Shown here piece by piece: positions 49,739-57,678 of a stretch of DNA of 64,000 nt (position 1 is its first letter; the number at the start of each line of letters is the position of its first letter). The DNA is from Lewinellaceae bacterium (GTDB lineage: Bacteria > Bacteroidota > Bacteroidia > Chitinophagales > Saprospiraceae), in contig JADJUJ010000004.1 of the NCBI GenBank assembly GCA_016710765.1, positions 124,001 through 188,000 of the forward strand, in the 5' to 3' direction. The notes under the pieces are model-generated. The model did not search any database and was not told the DNA's origin. It saw nothing but the letters and a program-made list of their open reading frames with translations. The position numbers were made by a program, and so were the translations under genes.

Positions 49739-49769
49739 TTGTTCATTCCAAACACAGGCTGTATCTTTG
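49739..49769 (+). promoter_or_regulatory. full Bacteroidota promoter of the rplM-rpsI operon
   Basis: TTG at 49739-49741, a 20-nt spacer, and TATCTTTG at 49762-49769: both halves of the TTG-N(17-23)-TAnnTTTG consensus. The leader to rplM is about 120 nt, room for autoregulation by a ribosomal protein. The remaining upstream gap (49508-49738) shows no gene. Confidence 0.75.
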
Positions 49770-49896
49770 CGCCCGCTCTTCGGGGCTAAAATATTTTTTT
49801 GTGCCAAAATAGCACTGATTTTCAGGGTTTTATGAAAAACAGATCGTTTAGCACAGATTGAAACAACGTCACTTATCAATCTTTAACGACACTACA

Positions 49897-50340
49897 ATGA
49901 ATACGCTGAGTTACCGGACGAAATCCGTTAGCAGTTTGGAAATGCAGGGACAGCGCAAATGGTACGTCATCAACGCTGAGAACCAGTCTGTTGGTCGCCT
50001 GTCTTCCAAAATTGCCAGCATCCTCATGGGCAAAAACAAGCCCTCCTTTACCCCACATGCCGACACCGGTGATTACGTGATCGTGATCAACGCCGAAAAA
50101 GTGCGCCTCACGGGTAAAAAATGGGAGCAAAAAGAATACAAAGATTACTCGCATCACCCAGGTGGCCTGAAAACCACTTTGGCGGAGGAATTGCTGGAAA
50201 AAGACGCACGTCGTATCATTGAGCGTGGTGTAAAAGGCATGATTCCCAAAACCAAACTGGGCCGCGCCATGTACAAAAAGATGTTTGTGTACAAAGGCGA
50301 AGAGCATCCTCACGTTGCACAGAAGCCTGAAGCGCTGTAA
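49897..50340 (+). CDS. rplM: 50S ribosomal protein L13
   Basis: A 147-residue protein with the L13 hallmarks KWYVINAENQSVGRLSSKIA, GDYVIVINAEKVRLTGKKW and GMIPKTKLGRAMYKKMFVY. It binds 23S rRNA early in large-subunit assembly. The ATG at 49897 is chosen because it gives the usual short N-terminal extension; an in-frame ATG-less extension upstream has no similarity. rpsI follows 34 nt later, as in nearly all bacteria. Confidence 0.97.
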   Translation: MNTLSYRTKSVSSLEMQGQRKWYVINAENQSVGRLSSKIASILMGKNKPSFTPHADTGDYVIVINAEKVRLTGKKWEQKEYKDYSHHPGGLKTTLAEELLEKDARRIIERGVKGMIPKTKLGRAMYKKMFVYKGEEHPHVAQKPEAL

Positions 50341-50374
50341 ACCCCATCTTTAACACACTCATTCACTCATTTAT

Positions 50375-50760
50375 ATGGAAATGATTAATGCACTCGGGCG
50401 CCGTAAAGAAGCCGTTGCCCGCGTTTATCTGATGAAAGGAGAGGGAAAATTACCATCAATGGTAAGGATTACCGCGAATACTTTCCCCAGATCCACGTTC
50501 AGCACAATGTGACCGACCCTTTCGCTGTGGTTGGTGTTGAAAATATCTACGACCTCAAAGTGAACGTACGTGGAGGCGGCTACAAAGGCCAGTCGGAAGC
50601 CGTGCGCATGGGCGTCAGCCGTGCTTTGGTGAAATTGAACGAAGAGTTCAAGAAGCCGTTGAAAGACAAGAAGTTCCTCACGCGGGACAGCCGCGCTGTT
50701 GAACGTAAGAAATACGGTCAACCCAAAGCTCGTAAACGCTTCCAGTTCTCCAAACGATAA
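50375..50760 (+). CDS. rpsI: 30S ribosomal protein S9, one frameshift
   Basis: Starts MEMINALGRRKEAVARVYL at 50375 and, after one added A in the A4 run 50446-50449, reads GEGKITINGKDYREYF and continues to the universal C-terminus KARKRFQFSKR, whose final Arg contacts P-site tRNA. About 128 residues, the normal length. As written, the sequence would give a truncated, non-functional S9, which a living cell could hardly tolerate; a base-calling error is the simplest explanation. It is co-transcribed with rplM. Confidence 0.95.
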
Positions 50761-50883
50761 AAATGTTCATTGGAGCCACCTGCAAGCCTTTCGAACATTC
50801 TTTTCCGAATACTTGGATGCCTGGCCCTCGAATCTTTGAGTCTTTGAATTCTTAAATTTCTGAATCTCGAATCTGTAACTAAC

Positions 50884-51612
50884 ATGCAGAAGCCTACTTA
50901 TAAAGAACTGCTCGACGCTGGCTGCCACTTCGGCCACCTCCGCAAAAAATGGAACCCTAAGATGACGCCCTATATCTTTATGGAGCACAAGGGTATCCAC
51001 ATCATCGACCTCAACCGCACGGCTGAAAACCTGGAGCGCGCTGCCATCGCCATGAAAGCCATGTCGAAAAGCGGCAAGAAGATTCTCTTCGTTGCTACCA
51101 AAAAACAAGCCCGCGAAATTGTTCAAAAAGCAGCCGAAGCAGTCGGTATGCCTTTTGTAACCGATCGCTGGTTGGGTGGTATGATGACCAACTTCACCAC
51201 GATCCGCAAGTCGGTGAAGAAAATGCACAACATCGAGCGTATGCTTGCCGACACCACGCTGACGAGCATTACCAAGAAAGAACGCCTCACCCTGGCCCGC
51301 GAACATGCCAAGATGGACAAGCAGATTGGTGGTATTGCCAACCTGAACCGCCTGCCATCGGCTGTGTTTATCGTGGATATCCACCACGAACACCTTGCAC
51401 TGGCTGAAGCCCGCAAATTGGGGATCAAAACCTTTGGCATGGTCGATACCAACTCCGACCCTACCCTGGTGGATTTTGCAATTCCCAGCAACGACGACGC
51501 TTCAAAGGCCATCGCATTTGTTGCCAATTACCTCGCTGCCGCCATCAATGAAGGCATCGAAGAGCGTAAAGCACTCAAAGGCAACGAAAAAGACGACGCA
51601 GCCGAAGCATAG
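50884..51612 (+). CDS. rpsB: 30S ribosomal protein S2
   Basis: A 242-residue protein starting MQKPTYKELLDAGCHFGH, with KMTPYIFMEHKGIHIIDL, FVTDRWLGGMMTNF and VDTNSDP as family landmarks. S2 joins the small subunit late and helps dock S1. The 123 bp upstream are low-complexity, with repeated GAATCT and GAATTCTT words. A GC-rich hairpin (7-bp stem, 51642-51661) separates it from tsf. Confidence 0.98.
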   Translation: MQKPTYKELLDAGCHFGHLRKKWNPKMTPYIFMEHKGIHIIDLNRTAENLERAAIAMKAMSKSGKKILFVATKKQAREIVQKAAEAVGMPFVTDRWLGGMMTNFTTIRKSVKKMHNIERMLADTTLTSITKKERLTLAREHAKMDKQIGGIANLNRLPSAVFIVDIHHEHLALAEARKLGIKTFGMVDTNSDPTLVDFAIPSNDDASKAIAFVANYLAAAINEGIEERKALKGNEKDDAAEA

Positions 51613-51737
51613 TCGGGCGTGTGAAATTAATGGAAATTTAACCCGGCCCATGGCGGCCGGGCTTCCATATTATTTCAATTTTACACCCCAATCAACCCAA
51701 CTATCCATATCCCATTCACTCATCTACACCATATATC

Positions 51738-52574
51738 ATGAGCGAAGTAAAAGTTTCTCTTGCCGATATTAACAAACTCCGCCAGTCGACTGGCGCGGGT
51801 ATGATGGACTGCAAAAAAGCCCTGGAAGAAGCCGGTGGCGATTATGATACCGCCATTGATGTGCTTCGTAAAAGAGGCATCGCTAAAGCAGCCAAACGCG
51901 AAGACCGCGAAGCCAAAGAAGGTGTGGTTATCGCACAAACCAATGCCGACAATACCAAAGGCATCGTTATCGCCCTGAACTGCGAAACCGACTTCGTTGC
52001 CCGCAACGAAAAATACATCGCACTGGCACAGCAATTCGCCGACATCGCACTGGCCAACATGCCAGCTACACTCGAAGCCCTGTTGGCGCTCCCATACGAA
52101 GGTGCTGTCTCCATTGCTGAGAAAGTGGGCGAACAAAACGGTATCCTGGGTGAAAAAATCGAACTGAGCCGCTACGAAATGATCGCAGCCGATCAGGTGG
52201 TTACCTACAACCACTCCAACAACAAGCGCTCTGTTCTCGTTGGCCTCAACAAAACCAGCGATGCCGCCGGTGATGCCGGTCGCGACGTTGCCATGCAAAT
52301 CGCCGCCATGAGCCCGGTTTCTGTGAGCAAAGACGACGTTGATCCAGAGGTAATTGCCAAAGAAATTGAAATCGGTAAAGACCTGGCCCGCAACGAAGGC
52401 AAAGCCGAAGAAATGCTGGAAAAAATCGCCATGGGCCGTTTGAACAAGTTCTTCGCTGAGAACACACTGCTCAGCCAGAAATTTGTTAAAAACAACGATG
52501 TAAACGTGCAGCAATACCTCCAGAGCGTAGAAAAAGACCTTACGGTTACGGCATTCAAACACGTTGCCCTGTAA
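51738..52574 (+). CDS. tsf: elongation factor Ts
   Basis: A 278-residue protein with the N-terminal UBA-like domain (LRQSTGAGMMDCKKALEEAG) and the signature NCETDFVARNE. It recycles EF-Tu by displacing GDP. The rpsB-tsf order is the usual one. In most Bacteroidota pyrH follows at once; here a terminator and a 6.5-kb accessory segment intervene. Confidence 0.98.
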   Translation: MSEVKVSLADINKLRQSTGAGMMDCKKALEEAGGDYDTAIDVLRKRGIAKAAKREDREAKEGVVIAQTNADNTKGIVIALNCETDFVARNEKYIALAQQFADIALANMPATLEALLALPYEGAVSIAEKVGEQNGILGEKIELSRYEMIAADQVVTYNHSNNKRSVLVGLNKTSDAAGDAGRDVAMQIAAMSPVSVSKDDVDPEVIAKEIEIGKDLARNEGKAEEMLEKIAMGRLNKFFAENTLLSQKFVKNNDVNVQQYLQSVEKDLTVTAFKHVAL

Positions 52575-52601
52575 GCAAAGGTTCTTATTTGAAAATATAC
52601 C

Positions 52602-52638
52602 ATCCCGGGTGCTCATGCTCGAGCATCCGGGATTTTTT
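52602..52638 (+). terminator. terminator of the ribosomal/tsf operon
   Basis: 13-bp stem with one G-U pair (52602-52614 with 52621-52633), 6-nt loop, then T5. It lies 27 nt after tsf. Confidence 0.9.
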
Positions 52639-52684
52639 ATGCAAGTACCCCAGGTTTGTTGAGCAAAAGCAGCGCGCTTGGTAA

Positions 52685-53562
52685 TCAGTTAAAAACGAAT
52701 ATCAAATAAATCAGTGCGCCAATAAAGAACAATACAGGTAAGGCTAAAGTAGTGATGCCCAGCACAATGCCCGCCGTGCCATATCCCTTGTGCGGATAGC
52801 CTTTTCGTTTGCCTGCAGCACCACCAACTATACTAACGTGAGTTTTGGATAGAATTTCCGATTTCCGATTACATGAATTCCGATTGTTGATTGGATTTGA
52901 AATTTATGATTTGGGAAAACAGCACGAAATCATTTCAAATAAATACCACGTATAGGTATGGGTTTCGGGGCAATCATAATTCAAAAATCTTAAATCCAAT
53001 CAACAATCGGAATTCATGTAATCGGAAATCGGAAATAAAGCTTAATATTCCATTATGCCAATTTTGGGGCCTTAAACCCATTTTTTTTGTTTCCTGAAGA
53101 CCCCACTGATTACGCTGAACGTAGGTCTTACTTAGCGGGTACCTATTTCGCAGATATTTTGCCTTCGGCAAAATGAGGATTCGAAGTTGTTCCTATTGCT
53201 TTTTAGCCTGCGAGACAACTTATTTTGAAAAACCTATCCAAAATTCACGTTATACTAAAAATTGCGGCAACAACGGAAAGGGCGATTACCAAAAAAGCAA
53301 ATGGAACAGAAAGGCTGAAACCCAAAAACATTAAAGCAAGTGATGCAATACCCACTATCATGCAATGGAGATTCCAATTGGCATATTTATCCCCATCAAC
53401 CTTCTTTTTATGCTTTAACCACTTGGCCTTGGCTGACACGAAATGTGCCGTGTTACCCGCTTGGATCACAATATTATTCGAATAAAAAGTAGTAACCGTT
53501 CGACTTTGCTGGTTCGCAACCGCATTGGGGGAGATTGTTGCACACAAAAAGAGCAAAAGCAT
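52685..53562 (-). pseudogene. small membrane protein (DUF4190-like) broken by MITE copy B
   Basis: The 5' part runs from the ATG at 53562 (MLLLFLCATISPN) to 53254 and contains a signal-like N-terminus, a basic loop (KWLKHKKKVDGDKY) and two helices ending SVVAAIFSI. The 3' part (52830-52685) continues VGGAAGKRKGYPHKGYGTA, another helix and a stop. Removing 52834-53252 plus one TAC joins the two in frame (codons AGT ATA GTT) to a 151-residue protein. The GYP-KGYGTAGIVLGI pattern is typical of DUF4190-like proteins. As written, the frame stops inside the MITE (ATA ACG TGA), losing the last helix. Confidence 0.85.
52834..53252 (-). mobile_element. MITE copy B, inserted in a gene with TAC target duplication
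   Basis: A 419-bp element with 18-19-bp terminal inverted repeats (TAACGTGARTTTTGGATAG at both ends) flanked by TAC on each side (52831-52833 and 53253-53255). The outer arm 53037-53252 is the reverse complement of the outer arm of copy A. Perfect 45-nt inverted repeats (52854-52898 and 52992-53036) bracket a 93-nt core (52899-52991) that differs from the copy A core at 5 positions but has the same + strand orientation, so it is flipped relative to the rest of the element. No protein is encoded. Confidence 0.9.
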
Positions 53563-53949
53563 AAACTTTTATGGTCGCATAACATTTTGTTTTTACAGTA
53601 TTACGAACGTGCTGTTAAAACGCAGCTTTCGTCCGGGGCAAATCAATTGGTATGCTTATTGCCATCTTTTTGAGCTACATCACCAAACGCCCCGTCGCGA
53701 AGGAGGTAAAATTCCGCTGCTACGCAACAAAAAAAAAGAAAATTTCAACCAACCTCGCAGCAGGCAAAAATAAAAAATAAAAAATTCGTATTATCAGAAT
53801 TAAAAATAATAAAAAATAGAAGAATAAAAACAATACACTGATTAGTTCTCGAAATTGTTTTGTTAAAAAAGCATTATTCTGTTCTGTTGGGTGTGACCAA
53901 ACCGCAAATCGCCGTATAAATAGCAGGTTTCTGACCTATTCCTTAGTAA

Positions 53950-54008
53950 ACATTTGAAGCGTGTTTATACCTAAGTCCCTTTGTAAACGTACAGAGGGGC
54001 TTTTTTTA
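53950..54008 (+). repeat. direct repeat unit 1 containing an orphan terminator
   Basis: Closely similar to 57489-57546 (shared AAGCGTGTTTA, CCCTTTG and TACAGAGGGGCTTTTTTTA). Within it, 53973-53985 pairs with 53990-54002 (13 bp with two G-U pairs) before T7. No + strand gene lies upstream within 1 kb, so this terminator has nothing obvious to terminate. Confidence 0.7.
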
Positions 54009-54171
54009 TTTTCCACCGCCAACAAACCCAACAACGGCTCGTTTTTACGACTACAATATCAACCAGCCTGATCCGCCTGAATTGATCTTGACCGATGGCC
54101 AATTACCCACAAAATGACAAAAAATTGCGCTTTTATGATCCAGATCATTTTCACTAACATGCGTAACGCCG

Positions 54172-54179
54172 TACCTTTG
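54172..54179 (+). promoter_or_regulatory. -7 promoter element TACCTTTG of the metal module
   Basis: Perfect TAnnTTTG upstream of the four-gene block. It lies too close to a GTG at 54185 for normal initiation, so the ATG at 54209 is the likelier start of the first gene. Confidence 0.55.
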
Positions 54180-54208
54180 GTGGCGTGAAGAATGTGGTCA
54201 TTTTCGCG

Positions 54209-54574
54209 ATGTTGTTTGCCTTGCTTGGACAAATGTCCATGCGGACCATCATTGTGGTACGATATCACATTGATAAGACGCAATATTTGCAGCACTGCGA
54301 AAACCGCACTAAACCGGAGTTAAAGTGCGATGGCAAATGCCACCTCCGGAAAGAATTGAAATCGCTTGAACAAACAGGCATCAGCGAAAAAGCGCCCCAA
54401 CTCCCGCAGCATTTTAATGACCTGTCTGACTTATTGTTGTTTTTCCAACCGGAAAATCCGGTCCGGCCATATCAGGCATGCGGTGTGAACGCCAAACGCC
54501 TCGGCTTTCCACCTTTTGCTTTTCACCTTCCAACGGCACCTTATCGGGCCCTTTTAAAGCCTCCTATCGCCTGA
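54209..54574 (+). CDS. small Cys-containing membrane-associated protein of the metal module
   Basis: A 121-residue protein: an N-terminal hydrophobic helix (MLFALLGQMSMRTIIVVRYH), then CENRTKPELKCDGKCHLRKEL with three closely spaced Cys and a His that could bind metal, and a polar tail. A pattern of this kind (CxNxxKPxLxCxGKCHLxK) recurs in small Bacteroidota proteins near metal transport genes, though no function is established. The start is uncertain: GTG 54185 or ATG 54209. It precedes a barrel-like protein, MbnP-like and MbnH-like genes, all in one direction. Confidence 0.7.
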   Translation: MLFALLGQMSMRTIIVVRYHIDKTQYLQHCENRTKPELKCDGKCHLRKELKSLEQTGISEKAPQLPQHFNDLSDLLLFFQPENPVRPYQACGVNAKRLGFPPFAFHLPTAPYRALLKPPIA

Positions 54575-54616
54575 ATTTATTTTTTCTGCGATTCGTTCCA
54601 CCTTTAAAATATTATC

Positions 54617-55528
54617 ATGCGAACACTGTATACCGCAGTGGTGCTTTTGCTTTGTGCAGGCACGCTGCAGGCATGCGATGTTTGTGGGTGCTCCGTTGGT
54701 GGGCAATACGCTGGCATACTACCGCAGTTTCACAGAAATTTTATAGGAACCAGAATATCTGGACAGACTTTCCGTACGGCACACAGTGCATGGGCTTTGG
54801 CCAATGATTACGAAGTGTCCGAAGAAGTCGTCTACAGTATTGATTTGCTAGCCCGTATGTATGTGGGCCGTCGCATTCAGATTCTGGGCGTTGTTCCCTA
54901 TTTAAATTTCCAAAGGAATGGTGAAGGCTCTACCGCTAACACTTCAGGGTTTGGCGACGTCGCAATAATGGCCAGTTACGTATTGCTGCAATCTGATGCG
55001 CACCCGCAACATCGTTGGCAACAACAATTACTGCTGAGCGGTGGATTGAAAATGCCCACTGGTCCCTCTCGGCTAATGGATGGCAGCGGACTCGTTCTGC
55101 CTGCCGGACTTCAGCCGGGAACAGGAAGCTGGGATATGCTTACAGGGGTAAATTACACCATCCGGCAGGGGGCCTGGGCATTGAATACCGATATCCTGGC
55201 CCGTTTCAATACTGCCAGCCAAAACGCGTATCGTTTTGGCAACCGGCTCAGCGCCTCCACGCGACTTTTTTACTGGCAAAAAACAGGTAAAAGCACCCTG
55301 CTGCCACACACTGGCGCCTTGCTGGAGCTTGCAAACAGAGATGTTGACCCAGCCGGATTGACAGAAGCCACTGGTGGCTACGCTGTTTGGGGTTCTCTCG
55401 GCGCCGACTGGATTTACGGTCATTTCGCACTTGGCGCAAACTACCTCATACCAATACATCAATATCTGGGTACCGGACGCACCGAAAGCCGACAGCGCTG
55501 GAACCTTAGCATCAACTACTTATTCTAA
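54617..55528 (+). CDS. outer-membrane barrel-like protein with CDVCGC motif
   Basis: A 303-residue protein with a signal peptide ending LQA and a mature N-terminus CDVCGCSVGGQYAG, a Cys cluster that could bind copper or be lipidated at its first Cys. The rest alternates polar and aromatic residues with beta-strand periodicity and ends NLSINYLF, the aromatic C-terminus of an outer-membrane barrel. Similar 'transporter' proteins often accompany MbnP/MbnH-type pairs in Bacteroidota. Probable role: passage of metal or a metal complex across the outer membrane (inference). Confidence 0.75.
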   Translation: MRTLYTAVVLLLCAGTLQACDVCGCSVGGQYAGILPQFHRNFIGTRISGQTFRTAHSAWALANDYEVSEEVVYSIDLLARMYVGRRIQILGVVPYLNFQRNGEGSTANTSGFGDVAIMASYVLLQSDAHPQHRWQQQLLLSGGLKMPTGPSRLMDGSGLVLPAGLQPGTGSWDMLTGVNYTIRQGAWALNTDILARFNTASQNAYRFGNRLSASTRLFYWQKTGKSTLLPHTGALLELANRDVDPAGLTEATGGYAVWGSLGADWIYGHFALGANYLIPIHQYLGTGRTESRQRWNLSINYLF

Positions 55529-55547
55529 CCTCTTAACGATTATTAAC

Positions 55548-56353
55548 ATGACAAAGCACTTTTTCGGAGCCCTCTCCATCCTCACACTCCTCTTTACGCT
55601 CAATGCCTGCAAAGACAAGGAAGATCTTGTAGACGGATTCGGCAGCATTGAAGTTGAATTTGACAACCTGGCTGGTGACGCCCCCCTAAACTTCGGAGCA
55701 ACTACACCAATGCCAATGGCGATACCCTTCAGTTCAGCAAGTTCAATTATTTCATTAGCAACTTTAAACTGATTAAAGAAGACGGAACTGAGTATGTTGT
55801 TCCTGCTGACTCCTGCTACTTCCTGTGTAAACACGAAGATGCAAATTCCCGCTTTATCACACTCAACAACATACCAGCCGGTGATTATACTGGCTTGGAA
55901 TTTATGGTGGGTGTTGACAGTGCTAAAAGTGTTAGTACAATCGACCAGCGCACCGGTGTGCTGGATCCTGCTGCTGGCGCCAGCGGTATGTACTGGAGCT
56001 GGAATGCAGGTTACATTTTCATGAAAATAGAGGGCACGTCTCCGCAAGCCCCGCTGGACCCGAACCTCGGTGAAAGGCATTTCGAATACCATACCGGTCT
56101 TTTCGGCGGCTTCAGTAGCCCAACGCTCAACAATCTGAAAACCATTCACCTACACAGTCATGAACCAGCCATGGTGCGTCGAGATGCAAATGCGCCACAT
56201 TTCCACCTGTATGTGGATGCGCTCGAAATTTTCACCAACCCGGTGACCATCAGCATCGCAGAACACCCAGCGTCGCACGCAGATCCATTCTCTGCTACCA
56301 TCGCAAACAACTATGTGAACATGTTCGTACTTGATCACGTACACAATCCTTAG
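55548..56353 (+). CDS. MbnP-like copper-binding lipoprotein, one frameshift
   Basis: Two frames form one protein of about 268 residues. It starts with a lipoprotein signal (LTLLFTLNAC), then GSIEVEFDNLAGDAPLNFG; the second frame continues NANGDTLQFSKFNYFISN and has ASGMYWSWNAGYIFMKIEG, a Trp-rich segment that is the clearest MbnP family mark, and ends MFVLDHVHNP. The break is near 55699-55703, where one added base joins GAT to YTNANGD. MbnP proteins bind copper, and in characterised systems a Trp is oxidised to kynurenine by the partner MbnH. Only two Cys lie outside the lipobox here, so the 'four-Cys' form does not strictly apply. Confidence 0.85.
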
Positions 56354-56441
56354 TCACTCTTTGTCAGTCGCCTGCATTCAGGGGGGCATCCCCCTGAATG
56401 CAACCTGACAATACCTTATTTACCAGATAAATGCATTGATC

Positions 56442-57476
56442 ATGAAAAACCTGATCCTGCTGTTATTGCTGTTGGCCGTTGTCGGCGGCGCCTGCCAGAA
56501 AGAGAAGGACGACGTAAAGACAGCCATAGCGGTTGTTATTCCCGACAATTTCCCGCCACCGATTTATGAACTCAGCGCTAACCCGGTTACACCTGAAGGT
56601 TTTGCGTTGGGAAAAAAACTGTTCTACGACCCCATTCTCTCGCGCGACTCCAGTATCTCCTGCGCAGATTGCCATATTTCTTATGCAGCCTTTTCGCACC
56701 CCGACCATTCCACCAGCCATGGCATCGACAATCAGTTTGGCAAACGAAATGCACAGGCAGTACAAAATATGATTTGGAATACTACATTCTTCTGGGATGG
56801 CGGTGTCCCTAACCTGGACCTTGTGCCCCTCAACCCGATCCAAAACCCACTCGAGATGGATGAAAATCCGGCAATAGCACTTCAAAAACTACGGCGGAGC
56901 AGCTTTTACCCCTCCATGTTTTACAATGCCTTTGGTACCGAGGAAATCACCACCGCGCGTTTCTTGCAGGCAATGTCGCAGTTTATGGCAACACTGGTCA
57001 GCGCCAACTCCCGATACGACCATTTTGTCCGCAAAGAATCCGGTGGTATGATGAGTACCGAAGAACTGGCCGGACTGGAATTGTTCAAGCAAAAATGCCA
57101 GTCTTGCCACGCCACGGATCTGTTTACCGACAATAGTTTCCGCAACAATGGCATAAACAGCGATTTTAGTTTCGACAAAGGTCGTAATGAGGTCAGCACA
57201 CTTCCGGAGGATATTGGCAAATTTCGCGTTCCTTCTCTACGCAATATTGAAGCAACGGCGCCTTATATGCACAACGGAAAGTTTTCAACGCTTGAATCAG
57301 TGTTGGACCATTATGCGTCGGGCGTAAAGCAATCGGCTACGCTTGATCCATTGTTAATCCAGCCAGATGGCAATTTGGGAATTCCTATGACGGCTGATGA
57401 GAAAATCAAGATTATTGCATTTCTAAACACGCTCACCGACGAGGATTTTCTTCGGGACACTCGCTTTGCTGAATAA
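56442..57476 (+). CDS. MbnH/MauG-like di-haem cytochrome c peroxidase-family lipoprotein
   Basis: A 344-residue protein with a lipoprotein signal ending VVGGAC. Two c-type haem sites are visible: CADCH (about residue 69) and CQSCH (about 220), the spacing of bacterial di-haem peroxidases. FVRKESGGMMSTEELAGLELF and RVPSLRNIEATAPYMHNGKFSTLESV are family landmarks. Encoded directly after the MbnP-like gene, it is best read as the MbnH-type partner that oxidises a Trp in MbnP with a bis-Fe(IV)-type chemistry, rather than a peroxide scavenger. Location periplasmic or outer-membrane anchored. Confidence 0.85.
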   Translation: MKNLILLLLLLAVVGGACQKEKDDVKTAIAVVIPDNFPPPIYELSANPVTPEGFALGKKLFYDPILSRDSSISCADCHISYAAFSHPDHSTSHGIDNQFGKRNAQAVQNMIWNTTFFWDGGVPNLDLVPLNPIQNPLEMDENPAIALQKLRRSSFYPSMFYNAFGTEEITTARFLQAMSQFMATLVSANSRYDHFVRKESGGMMSTEELAGLELFKQKCQSCHATDLFTDNSFRNNGINSDFSFDKGRNEVSTLPEDIGKFRVPSLRNIEATAPYMHNGKFSTLESVLDHYASGVKQSATLDPLLIQPDGNLGIPMTADEKIKIIAFLNTLTDEDFLRDTRFAE

Positions 57477-57488
57477 TGTTCCACGGCA

Positions 57489-57546
57489 ACATCTAAAGCG
57501 TGTTTACAGATAAGCCCCTTTGCCACATACAGAGGGGCTTTTTTTA
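57489..57546 (+). terminator. terminator of the metal module, direct repeat unit 2
   Basis: 11-bp stem (57512-57522 with 57530-57540) and T5, 35 nt after the di-haem gene. The whole unit repeats 53950-54008 in direct orientation. Confidence 0.85.
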
Positions 57547-57602
57547 TACATAAAACACGCCGCAGGCCCTTACCTGTGTCATCATGTTGCCTGATCAATA
57601 TT

Positions 57603-57635
57603 TTGAGCCTACTCTGCCCTGAATTGGTACCTTTG
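57603..57635 (+). promoter_or_regulatory. full promoter of the PLP enzyme gene
   Basis: TTG at 57603-57605, 22-nt spacer, TACCTTTG at 57628-57635. Leader to the ATG is about 40 nt. Confidence 0.7.
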
Positions 57636-57678
57636 CCCCATTATTAGCCCTAGCGCACTCACATCACCACCACAAGTT

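Larger units (their letters stand above)
53563..54208. other. AT-rich gene-free region
   Basis: About 640 bp. 53767-53830 is almost pure A/T with AAAATAAAA-like runs. It holds one terminator-containing repeat unit (53950-54008) and a promoter element (54172-54179). Several short + strand frames here lack start context or similarity and are not credible. Confidence 0.6.

Noticed and set aside
52834..53252. Classification of the MITE as IS630/Tc1-type with a TA duplication
   Set aside because: A 2-bp TA duplication would leave a stop codon in the rejoined gene. A 3-bp TAC (and TTT at copy A) restores the frame and is seen at both copies.
53443..53773. Short + strand frames in the AT-rich region
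   Set aside because: They overlap the broken DUF4190-like gene on the other strand or run into A/T tracts, with no promoter or homology.
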